A stretch of 29,750 bases of DNA from an uncultured Prevotella sp. (GTDB lineage: Bacteria; Bacteroidota; Bacteroidia; Bacteroidales; Bacteroidaceae), in contig CAMOQW010000014.1 in the NCBI GenBank assembly GCA_946623195.1, positions 1 through 29,750 on the forward strand, in the 5' to 3' direction. Below, piece by piece: positions 8,701-14,712 of this stretch. The notes below the pieces were generated by a model. It was not told the DNA's origin and did no database searches. It saw only the letters and a list, made by a program, of their open reading frames with translations. Numbering within the stretch: the first letter of the stretch is position 1; each line of letters opens with the position of its first letter. The position numbers were made by a program, and so were the translations under genes.

Positions 8701-9450
8701 TGCGTGCCGCAGCAGTTTACGGCAGAAAGCATCAGCTACACTCGCAACTTCCAGCAGACGACGCAGATAGGCGTCTGCCGAGGATGGGAGACGATAGCCT
8801 TGCCGTTCGACGTGCAATCCATCAAGCACGAGTCGAAGGGCGACATCGTGCCCTTCGGCAGCACGGAGAACGGCACGCACTTCTGGCTGCGCCGACTGAT
8901 GCCGGACGGACTGCAGAGTGCACAGCGGATAGAAGCCAACATGCCTTACGTCATCTCGATGCCCAATAGCGAGGAGTACACATACGAGTTTATCCTGGCG
9001 GGACGGGTGACCTTCTCAGCGCAGAATGCAACGGTGCCCGTGACGGCAGCGAAGGTGACGGCACTGGCCGACTCCAGCATCACGATGGAGCCCACGATGG
9101 TGGCCGTAGGTCGTTCGTCGACGGTATGGGCACTGAATGTGGGTCAGGTGCGTGGCAGCAACGTGGAGGGCAGCGTGTTTGAGCGCGACTATCGCGAGGT
9201 TCGCCCCTTCGAGGCCTACACCGTTCATCGTCAGGGCAATAGCAGCAGCGGCGAAGACAACCCCGCGCCCCGTATGATCCCTATCCAGAAGCTCATGGAC
9301 AGCGATGCCACGGGCATAGAGGATGTCAGATGGCAGATGTCTGATGGAAGAGATGACCACTGGTACGACCTGAATGGCAGGAAGCTACAGTGTAAGCCGA
9401 CGAAGAAGGGCGTCTACATCTGGAACGGGCACAAGCGCGTGGTGAGATAA
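5785..9450 (+). CDS. InlB B-repeat surface protein with PGNPGEP linkers
   Basis: This 1221-residue exported protein has a signal peptide at 1-21. Four InlB-type (divergent B-repeat) units follow at about 39-112, 125-196, 215-289 and 306-381, each with GGSVSG...GFxFxxW...FxY and each ending in a PGNPGEPxEP-like linker. Residues 395-540 resemble a cohesin-like beta-sandwich (VQYPIYLSSQDSLTNIQFNI). Two more distant repeats lie at about 548-633 and 637-722. Two chitobiase/Fn3-like modules (IHYTLS, IYYTLDGTEPT) lie at about 724-797 and 800-872. Next comes a GWETIALPFDV domain like that of the preceding gene, and a tail WYDLNGRKLQ...GVYIWNGHKRVVR. The first two repeats are nearly identical over parts of their DNA, implying recent duplication. 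Surface display or adhesion is inferred; no enzyme motif was seen. The gene starts 20 nt after the BspA-like stop and is followed by a terminator. Confidence 0.8.
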   Translation: MKKIRYLSLLMLLLSSIALWARPHTAPDHPSLRLADGETLLTVVADPPEGGSVSGGGSYVAGKSVSLRASANNGFQFVNWMLNGEVVSTTAAFTYTKGDADETLVAHFVYNPGNPGEPAEPVKLSRLTLVADPVDGGSVSGGGDFAKDTQVSVIATASTGFQFVNWTRDGEEISVERNFTYTKGDADEILVAHFIYQPGNPGEPSEPDIKPIDKKYKLTVVAEEGGTNVSGSGEYVSGTQVTLSVSISTGFSLLGWYNDADSLLSTNTRFTYTTQERDETITARIKYSPGNPGEPDEPNLPNKPKPHKITVMAVPADGGSVSVGSETVMEGEQTRIRAVANTGFVFQGWYVADTLFQSAADFNYTMGTKDINMEARFIYSPGSPNEPGEATKKSYTLYLTSVRGLPGRTVQYPIYLSSQDSLTNIQFNITFPVGLTPNLENVKLSGKVQGYTLHSEEIAVTSDESQGSPRRAADRETAYQFTLTDGKLPACNTRLMTIDVAISEDVTDTTQQVKINQVTVTDTEGNNTTASTRNGAVVMQESSGDGTYYYLTLITTGSGQATVNSRTVRNSLHVFDLLEGSSTNVYFVPDNGYHVDKVMLDEQDITEQVRVNSRYLLSDVRTDATITVMFAEGASSAYNLTVKSQGAGVVNFNGQDVRNGEQVFTVSHGAQAEISITPDAGYHIGQVLLNDTIDVTSRVVEGLFVIQSMTSANSISVSFEQNPKVPSVEVTQDGYMVSLSNSMSDAVIHYTLSNSQAGEQVYTDSLTLTADCTISAWATREGYNNSDTIQFVFVAADVTVATPQITNVGNVVKITTATEQATIYYTLDGTEPTANSTVYADSIIVDHNCMLKAIALRQNWFTSDVATFEVDWIVTGTATFDGLVATVSGDKTLDDAFEAAGGRSEAAKTIAAIRWNKETAMTESDLQGLNNPNLLVYVSAEALAPAGVQNVVINGVAKSIVLTDTKEGNGNFCVPQQFTAESISYTRNFQQTTQIGVCRGWETIALPFDVQSIKHESKGDIVPFGSTENGTHFWLRRLMPDGLQSAQRIEANMPYVISMPNSEEYTYEFILAGRVTFSAQNATVPVTAAKVTALADSSITMEPTMVAVGRSSTVWALNVGQVRGSNVEGSVFERDYREVRPFEAYTVHRQGNSSSGEDNPAPRMIPIQKLMDSDATGIEDVRWQMSDGRDDHWYDLNGRKLQCKPTKKGVYIWNGHKRVVR

Positions 9451-9472
9451 TGGCGAGACACTCCGACGAAAC

Positions 9473-9507
9473 AGCCTCCGGACCTGACGGTCTGGGGGCT
9501 ATTTATT
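9473..9507 (+). terminator. intrinsic terminator after the surface-protein cassette
   Basis: The arms 9473-9484 (agcctccggacc) and 9489-9500 (ggtctgggggct) pair with a TGAC loop and a few wobble or mismatched positions, and are followed by atttattt. It lies 22 nt after the stop codon of the InlB-repeat gene and separates it from glyS. Confidence 0.75.
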
Positions 9508-9560
9508 TAATGATTACTAAAATATTGCAGTAAAGGTGCATGAATTACACGAAAAAGCAC

Positions 9561-9568
9561 TATCTTTG
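9561..9568 (+). promoter_or_regulatory. -7 box of the glyS promoter
   Basis: TAtcTTTG matches the Bacteroidetes -7 consensus 31 nt before the glyS start codon. No clean TTTG was found at the expected -33 position. A perfect 12-bp palindrome (aattTGCAaatt, 9575-9586) lies between this box and the ATG; it could be an operator or chance AT-rich symmetry. Confidence 0.6.
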
Positions 9569-9599
9569 CACCCGAATTTGCAAATTGATTAATTGAGAT

Positions 9600-11141
9600 A
9601 TGGCACAAGAAGATGTATTTAAGAAAATCGTGAGCCACTGCAAGGAGTACGGATTCGTGTTCCCTTCGAGTGAGATTTACGATGGTTTGGGCGCTGTGTA
9701 TGACTACGGTCAGAACGGCGTGGAGTTGAAGAATAACATTAAGCAGTACTGGTGGAAGGCTATGACGATGCTGCACGAGAACATTGTGGGCATCGACTCG
9801 GCCATCTTCATGCACCCGACAATATGGAAGGCCTCCGGCCACGTGGACGCTTTCAACGACCCCCTGATAGACAACCGCGACTCGAAGAAGCGCTATCGTG
9901 CCGACGTGCTGATTGAAGACCAGATTGCCAAATACGACGAGAAGATACAGAAGGAGGTGGAGAAGGCCCGCAAGCGCTTTGGCGACCAGTTCGACGAGGC
10001 CCAGTATCTGGCCACCTCGCCCCGCGTGGCCGAGACCAAGGCGAAGCGCGACGCCCTGCATGCACGTTATGCTGCTGCCATGCAAGGCCCCGACCTGGAC
10101 GAACTGAAGCAGATTATCCTGGACGAGGAAATCGTGGACCCCATCAGCGGCACGAAGAACTGGACCGACGTGCGCCAGTTTAACCTGATGTTCTCAACGG
10201 AGATGGGTTCTACGGCCGACGGTTCGATGAAGATATACCTGCGTCCTGAGACGGCCCAGGGCATCTTCGTCAACTACCTGAACGTGCAGAAGACCGGCCG
10301 CATGAAGATTCCCTTCGGCATAGCCCAGATTGGCAAGGCCTTCCGTAATGAGATTGTGGCCCGCCAGTTCATCTTCCGCATGAGGGAGTTCGAGCAGATG
10401 GAGATGCAGTTCTTCGTACAGCCCGGCACGGAGCTGGAGTGGTTCCCGAAGTGGAAGGAGACGCGTATGAAGTGGCATCAGGCCCTGGGCTTCGGTGCTG
10501 AGAACTACCGTTTCCACGACCACGACAAGCTGGCCCACTACGCCAATGCCGCTACCGACATCGAATTCAAGATGCCGTTCGGCTTCAAGGAGGTGGAGGG
10601 CATCCACTCACGCACCAATTTCGACCTGTCGCAGCACGAGAAGTTCAGCGGCAAGAGCATCAAATACTTCGACCCGCAGACCAACGAGAGCTATACGCCG
10701 TATGTGATAGAGACCTCCATCGGTGTCGACCGCATGTTCCTCAGCATCATGTGCCACGCCTTCGAGGAGGAGAAGCTGGAGAATGGCGAAACCCGCACCG
10801 TGCTGAAGTTGCCCGCAGCCCTGGCTCCCGTGAAGTGTGCCGTCATGCCGCTGGTGAAGAAGGACGGACTGCCCGAGAAGGCCCGCGAAATCATCGACCA
10901 GCTGAAGTTCCACTTCAATTGCCAGTACGACGAGAAGGACTCCATCGGCAAGCGCTATCGCCGTCAGGATGCCATCGGCACGCCTTACTGCGTCACCGTC
11001 GACCACGACACGCTGCAGGACGGTCAGGTCACCCTCCGCTTCCGCGACACGATGGAGCAGGAGCGCGTACGCATAGAAGACTTGAACAGCATCATCGAGG
11101 ACAAGGTGAGCATTGCAAGTCTGTTGAAGAAACTCCAGTAA
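9600..11141 (+). CDS. glyS: glycyl-tRNA synthetase, single-chain eukaryote/archaeal-like type
   Basis: This cytoplasmic class II synthetase charges tRNA-Gly with glycine. At 513 residues it is the homodimeric one-chain form, not the bacterial alpha2beta2 form. The N-terminus (YGFVFPSSEIYDGLGAVYDYG) and SGHVDAFNDPL are typical. An insertion of charged helices occupies about residues 100-180. Motif 2 begins at FRNE (248-251) and continues through FIFRMREFEQMEMQFF. Motif 3 contains ETSIGVDRMF (about 371-380). The anticodon-binding domain (about 410-513) includes KRYRRQDAIGTPYCVTVD. Nothing is missing. The start follows a -7 box by a short leader. The FKBP lipoprotein gene follows after 7 nt, so the two are probably one operon. 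Confidence 0.95.
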   Translation: MAQEDVFKKIVSHCKEYGFVFPSSEIYDGLGAVYDYGQNGVELKNNIKQYWWKAMTMLHENIVGIDSAIFMHPTIWKASGHVDAFNDPLIDNRDSKKRYRADVLIEDQIAKYDEKIQKEVEKARKRFGDQFDEAQYLATSPRVAETKAKRDALHARYAAAMQGPDLDELKQIILDEEIVDPISGTKNWTDVRQFNLMFSTEMGSTADGSMKIYLRPETAQGIFVNYLNVQKTGRMKIPFGIAQIGKAFRNEIVARQFIFRMREFEQMEMQFFVQPGTELEWFPKWKETRMKWHQALGFGAENYRFHDHDKLAHYANAATDIEFKMPFGFKEVEGIHSRTNFDLSQHEKFSGKSIKYFDPQTNESYTPYVIETSIGVDRMFLSIMCHAFEEEKLENGETRTVLKLPAALAPVKCAVMPLVKKDGLPEKAREIIDQLKFHFNCQYDEKDSIGKRYRRQDAIGTPYCVTVDHDTLQDGQVTLRFRDTMEQERVRIEDLNSIIEDKVSIASLLKKLQ

Positions 11142-11148
11142 TCGCCGA

Positions 11149-11727
11149 ATGAAGCAGAAGTATATCATAGCAGTCATGCTGGCCGCACTCTGCATGGTGT
11201 CGTGCAAGGAAGAAGACGACACCGTAGAGGAGTATGCCAACTGGCAGGTAAAGAATGAAGCCTACTTCGAAGAGGCCTATCAGAAGCACATCAATGGCGG
11301 GCCGGAGGCTTTCGTACTGAAACGCCTCACCTTGCCGGACAGCGTCAACATTAATCAGGCCAAACATACCGATTGCATTCTGGTCGACGTGCTGGAATCA
11401 GGTCTGGGATGGGGCAGCAGCCCGCTGTACTCGAGCACGGCGTATGTGCATTATCGCGGCCGTCTGATACCATCGCCAAGCTATCCGTCAGGATACCAGT
11501 TTGACAGCAGTTTCCTGAACGAGTTCGACCCTCAGACGGCCGAACCGGCAGAACTGGAGGTCGATAAAATGGTGGAGGGTTTTGGATTGGCCCTACAGTA
11601 CATGAAGATTGGCGACCACTGGCGTGTGACGATACCCTACCAGCTGGGCTATGGCGCGACGAGCAGCGGAACGATTCCCGCCTACAGTACGCTGGTATTC
11701 GAGATGTGGCTCGACTACTTCGAGTAG
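11149..11727 (+). CDS. FKBP-type peptidyl-prolyl isomerase lipoprotein
   Basis: This 192-residue protein starts with a lipoprotein signal whose lipobox MVSC places the lipidated cysteine at C19, followed by acidic residues (KEEDD). In Bacteroidetes such proteins may be carried to the outer membrane or surface. Residues about 80-192 form an FKBP domain: VHYRGRLIPS, YQFDSSF, VEGFGLALQYMKIGDHWRVTIPYQLGYG and the closing STLVFEMWLDYF. FKBPs catalyse cis-trans isomerisation of prolyl bonds, here presumably of exported proteins. The aromatic pocket positions appear mostly kept, but activity was not tested. The gene sits 7 nt after glyS, a pairing that points to co-transcription rather than shared function. 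Confidence 0.88.
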   Translation: MKQKYIIAVMLAALCMVSCKEEDDTVEEYANWQVKNEAYFEEAYQKHINGGPEAFVLKRLTLPDSVNINQAKHTDCILVDVLESGLGWGSSPLYSSTAYVHYRGRLIPSPSYPSGYQFDSSFLNEFDPQTAEPAELEVDKMVEGFGLALQYMKIGDHWRVTIPYQLGYGATSSGTIPAYSTLVFEMWLDYFE

Positions 11728-11771
11728 AGAGAGAGAGAAAATACTACTTAACACTACTATTATAAATTGAA

Positions 11772-11807
11772 AAAAGTGGCGGATGACGTGATGTCATTCG
11801 CCATTTT
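11772..11807. terminator. bidirectional terminator between two convergent genes
   Basis: The arm at 11772-11787 (aaaagtggcggatgac) pairs with 11793-11807 (gtcattcgccatttt) with one bulged base and a short loop, with A-rich and T-rich flanks. It can end both the glyS/FKBP transcript and the convergent transporter transcript. The right arm lies inside the last codons of the transporter gene. Confidence 0.7.
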
Positions 11808-12720
11808 CCTGCTCTCTCTCCATGTCTCGGCGCGACTTCGACTTGGTGACCAGCCATACACCGCTGAACACCAGTATGACAGCCAGGGCGTGGGTGGCTT
11901 TCAGCACTCCGATGCCCATCAGCAGCGAGGCCGCTACAGAGACGATGGGCTGCACGTAGTTGTAGACCGAAACCACCGTAGGTCTCAGGGTGCGCTGACC
12001 GATCATGGTGAGTATATAGCCGAAGAAGGTGCCGATGCAGACGACGTAGGCCACCTCCCACCACGTGGTTGCCGGTATCGGCTGGGCCAACACCTCACCC
12101 ACATGACCGAAAGTAAACGGCAACAGCATGAGCGTAGCCCACGAGAACATATACTTGTTGATGGTGAAGACATTGTAGCGGCGAATCAGCGGATTGAAGA
12201 GCGACAGATAGAGCGCAAACGAGAACTGCGCCAACAGGCACAGCAGGTCGCCGCGGATGTCGCCCACCTTGTCGCTGGCATGGGCTGCGGATGTCAGGAT
12301 GAGTATCAATGCCCCGCTGCAGCCCATCAGCACGCCCAGCGTCTTCTTGCCCGTAATGGGCTCCTTGAGTATGAGGGCTGCCAGAAGCATGGCAAAGATG
12401 GGCATCGACGTGGTGACGATAGAGGCATTGATAGGCGAAGTGATGCTGAGGCCGATGGTGTAGCAGCACTGGTTGCAGATGAGTCCGAACACGGCAGCAC
12501 CGATGAACATCAGCTTGTCACGCAGCGGAACCGTCTCTTTCTTGGCAAACACAGAGGCCAGCCAGAACAGCAGACAGGCACCGGCAACGCGGAAAGTCAC
12601 CATGGTGATACCGTCTATCCCATGGGTCATGGCATCCTTGCCGACGGGAGCCATCAGTCCCCAACCGGCACAGGCTCCGAACATGGAGAGATGGGCTATG
12701 AGAGTCTTTTTGTCGTTCAT
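11794..12720 (-). CDS. EamA/DMT-family transporter
   Basis: This 308-residue inner-membrane protein has about ten hydrophobic segments arranged as two EamA repeats (about 8-145 and 155-290). Typical elements are GACAGWGLMAPVGKDAM in helix 1 and PINASIVTTSMPIFAMLLAALILKEPIT, which carries the family's ALILKEPIT motif at the end of the first half. The second half has PTVVSVYNYVQPIVSVAASLLMG, the duplicated counterpart. Members export amino acids, sugars or other metabolites with the proton gradient, but the substrate cannot be read from the sequence. The C-terminus is charged (KSKSRRDMEREQENGE). The promoter's -7 box ends 6 nt before the ATG, so the mRNA is probably leaderless. It is divergent from the ATPase gene. 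Confidence 0.88.
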   Translation of the reverse strand: MNDKKTLIAHLSMFGACAGWGLMAPVGKDAMTHGIDGITMVTFRVAGACLLFWLASVFAKKETVPLRDKLMFIGAAVFGLICNQCCYTIGLSITSPINASIVTTSMPIFAMLLAALILKEPITGKKTLGVLMGCSGALILILTSAAHASDKVGDIRGDLLCLLAQFSFALYLSLFNPLIRRYNVFTINKYMFSWATLMLLPFTFGHVGEVLAQPIPATTWWEVAYVVCIGTFFGYILTMIGQRTLRPTVVSVYNYVQPIVSVAASLLMGIGVLKATHALAVILVFSGVWLVTKSKSRRDMEREQENGE

Positions 12721-12725
12721 GGCTG

Positions 12726-12733
12726 CAAAGGTA
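12726..12733 (-). promoter_or_regulatory. -7 box of the EamA transporter promoter (leaderless start)
   Basis: On the minus strand TAccTTTG is followed by cagcc and the ATG at 12720-12718. Transcription would start at or within a few bases of the start codon. No clear -33 TTTG was found 18-21 nt upstream. Confidence 0.6.
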
Positions 12734-12762
12734 AGAAAAAAAGGTCACTTTTCGTTCGGAAG

Positions 12763-12789
12763 AGCAAAAGAAAAGCATTTTCTTTTGCT
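12763..12789. repeat. 12-bp perfect inverted repeat on the ATPase promoter
   Basis: agcaaaagaaaa (12763-12774) and ttttcttttgct (12778-12789) are exact reverse complements separated by 3 nt. The right arm contains the TTTG -33 box (12784-12787) of the promoter for the ATPase gene. A repressor bound here would block that promoter; the alternative is an RNA hairpin in a transcript crossing from outside. No poly-T run follows directly, so it is a weak terminator candidate. Confidence 0.65.
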
Positions 12790-12815
12790 TTTCTCTCACT
12801 TATTTCGTAACTTTG
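12784..12815 (+). promoter_or_regulatory. promoter of the ATPase/DUF4435 operon
   Basis: TTTG at 12784-12787 and TAacTTTG at 12808-12815 are spaced by exactly 20 nt. Transcription should start near 12819, about 13 nt before the ATG at 12832. The -33 box is buried in a perfect inverted repeat. Confidence 0.8.
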
Positions 12816-12831
12816 CACAAAACTTACGACT

Positions 12832-13635
12832 ATGAAGTACGCAGACTACATCAAACAGATTGAGATTGACGCGCTGTGGAGCGGCAAGAAACACATACTA
12901 TGGACGCTCGACCCGCACGTGAATGTGCTGAGCGGCATCAATGGCGTAGGCAAGTCTACTATATTAAATAAGGTGTTCCGAAGTGTCAGCACCAATGGCG
13001 ACCTGCAAAGCCATCTGCTCAAGGGGGTACATATCACAGCCGAACCTGAAGATGCCACGCACATCCGCTTTGACATCATCCGGTCGCTCGACTCGCCGAT
13101 GCTCGACACGGACACGATGAACCTGGTGGACGCGCGCATCACGTCGGCCCTCGACTTCCAACTGTATCACCTGCAGCGCAAATACCTGGACTATCAGGTG
13201 AACATCGGCAACCGCATCATTGCCCAGTTGCAAGCCGGCAATACGGATGCTGCCCAGCAGTTGTCGCAGGCTAAGCAGCGGTTTCAGGACATGGTTGACG
13301 ACTTGTTCAGCGATACGGGCAAGAAAATCGTGCGTACCGAGAACGAGATACGCTTCTCGCAGATTGGCGAGACGTTGGTACCCTATCAGCTGTCGAGTGG
13401 CGAAAAGCAGATGCTGGCCATCCTGCTGACCGTGCTGGTGGAAGACCAGCAGCCCTACGTGCTCTTCATGGACGAACCGGAGGTGTCGCTGCACATCGAG
13501 TGGCAGAAGCGGCTGATAGACCTTATCGTGGAGCTGAACCCTAACGTACAGATCATTCTGACCACCCACTCGCCTGCCGTCATCATGAACGGCTGGACAG
13601 ACAAGGTGACGGAGGTTTCGGATATCACCGTCTGA
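12832..13635 (+). CDS. small ABC-type AAA ATPase, putative AriA-like partner of a DUF4435 protein
   Basis: This 267-residue soluble ATPase of the ABC/OLD-like class has a complete motif set: Walker A GINGVGKS (35-42), ABC signature LSSGEKQ (187-193), Walker B VLFMDEPEVSL (210-220) and the switch histidine in TTHSP (244-248). A helical insert (about 105-165) lies between the two lobes. It is followed by a DUF4435 gene, the pairing that defines the PARIS phage-defence system (AriA AAA_15 ATPase plus AriB DUF4435). In PARIS the ATPase scaffold senses a phage anti-restriction protein and releases the nuclease. This ATPase is clearly shorter than what I recall for AriA (about 450 residues), so orthology is uncertain. 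A housekeeping role for a conserved Bacteroidetes ATPase/TOPRIM pair is the main alternative. It has its own promoter with a palindrome on the -33 box. Confidence 0.85.
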   Translation: MKYADYIKQIEIDALWSGKKHILWTLDPHVNVLSGINGVGKSTILNKVFRSVSTNGDLQSHLLKGVHITAEPEDATHIRFDIIRSLDSPMLDTDTMNLVDARITSALDFQLYHLQRKYLDYQVNIGNRIIAQLQAGNTDAAQQLSQAKQRFQDMVDDLFSDTGKKIVRTENEIRFSQIGETLVPYQLSSGEKQMLAILLTVLVEDQQPYVLFMDEPEVSLHIEWQKRLIDLIVELNPNVQIILTTHSPAVIMNGWTDKVTEVSDITV

Positions 13636-13645
13636 CGAAATTTCG

Positions 13646-13693
13646 AAGCATCGGAACATCAAAGCATCAAAGCATCGACATAACGGAATAACG
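13646..13693 (+). repeat. six degenerate tandem 8-bp units between ATPase and DUF4435 genes
   Basis: The 72-nt gap contains six consecutive octamers: aagcatcg, gaacatca, aagcatca, aagcatcg, acataacg and gaataacg. A short palindrome (cgaaatttcg, 13636-13645) precedes them. The array fills most of the spacer between two genes that probably share a transcript, so copy-number change would alter only the spacing. Confidence 0.65.
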
Positions 13694-13707
13694 TCTAAAA
13701 AAAGACA

Positions 13708-14712
13708 ATGGCTGACAGACTGAAAGACAACATCAATTCACAGTATTTTGAGGCGGCCAACAGGCTACGCTCCAAGAAGGCTCGACGCAGGATAGTAGCC
13801 TACGTCGAGAGCTACGACGACATCTACTTCTGGCGCACCGTGCTGACCCGCTTTGAGACTCAGGAGCGCTACTTCGAGGTGATGTTGCCCAGCCACAAGA
13901 AACTGGGACGCGGCAAGAAGTCGGTGCTGATGAATTTCTCGGAAGGTCGTGTGGGACCTGACATGATAGCCTGTGTGGATGCCGACTACGACTATGTGTT
14001 GCAGGGACATACCGAGCAGTCGGTCAAGGTGCTCCAGTCGCCTTATGTGTTCCACACCTATGCCTATGCCATCGAGAATCTGCAATGCTATGCGCCGTCG
14101 CTACACGACGTCTGTGTGGCCGTGACGCTCAACGACCACCGCATCTTCGATTTCGATGAATATCTTCGCCAGTATTCTGAGGCCATCTTTCCACTCTTCA
14201 TCTGGAGTGTCTGGTTCTATCGCAACGGGCAGCACAACCGTTTCTCGCTGTCCGACTTCAACCGCGTGGTAGACCCGGGAGGCTTCAATGTGCAGGATCC
14301 ACAGAACAGCATCGTCAACGTGCGCCGCAAGGTGGACACCAAGGTGCGCCAGCTGCAGAGGGAATTCCCAGGCAACAAGGATACCTACCTGAAGCTGAAG
14401 GAGGAACTGAAGTCGCTGGGCATCACGGCTGCTACTACCTATCTCTACATTCAAGGCCATGCTCTGTTCGATACGGTCGTCGCCCCCATCCTTGACAAGG
14501 TATGCATGCGCTTGCGACAGGAACGGCAGGAGGAAATACAGCGGACAGCCCGTCACAATACGCAACGTCTGAACGAAATGTCGTGCTATGAGCATTCCGT
14601 TCAGGACATCAAGCAAATGTTGCGCAAGAATGCCGGCTACCAGTTCTCTGAACCCTTTCGACGTATCCAGCAGGATTTAGCCCGCTATCTCGATCAGGCC
14701 ACTCAGCAGTAG
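13708..14712 (+). CDS. DUF4435 TOPRIM-like protein, putative AriB-like effector
   Basis: This 334-residue protein matches the DUF4435 family, a TOPRIM-like fold related to OLD nucleases. The conserved glutamate lies in VAYVESYDDIYFWR (E34) and the acidic pair in MIACVDADYDY (D91, D93), which are the expected metal-binding TOPRIM positions. Further family-like elements are YAIENLQCY (about 120-128) and YIQGHALFD (about 247-255). The last 70 residues are charged and helical. In the PARIS defence system the DUF4435 protein is the nuclease that cuts tRNA or nucleic acid after release from the ATPase. All acidic residues are kept here, so catalysis is plausible; the target is unknown. It lies 72 nt after the ATPase gene and overlaps the convergent manA by 10 bp at the stop codons. 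Confidence 0.82.
   Translation: MADRLKDNINSQYFEAANRLRSKKARRRIVAYVESYDDIYFWRTVLTRFETQERYFEVMLPSHKKLGRGKKSVLMNFSEGRVGPDMIACVDADYDYVLQGHTEQSVKVLQSPYVFHTYAYAIENLQCYAPSLHDVCVAVTLNDHRIFDFDEYLRQYSEAIFPLFIWSVWFYRNGQHNRFSLSDFNRVVDPGGFNVQDPQNSIVNVRRKVDTKVRQLQREFPGNKDTYLKLKEELKSLGITAATTYLYIQGHALFDTVVAPILDKVCMRLRQERQEEIQRTARHNTQRLNEMSCYEHSVQDIKQMLRKNAGYQFSEPFRRIQQDLARYLDQATQQ

Noticed and set aside
8038..8880. 280-residue minus-strand open frame inside the InlB-repeat gene
   Set aside because: Antisense shadow caused by GC-rich codon usage; it has no motifs and lies entirely within a well-supported gene.
11767..12810. 347-residue plus-strand open frame across the EamA transporter
   Set aside because: It is rich in His, Gln and Arg and has no domain pattern. 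It is the antisense shadow of the transporter gene, which has clear membrane segments and family motifs.
13646..13693. CRISPR array
   Set aside because: The units are 8 bp, degenerate and directly adjacent, without 30-bp repeats or spacers, and there are no cas genes nearby.
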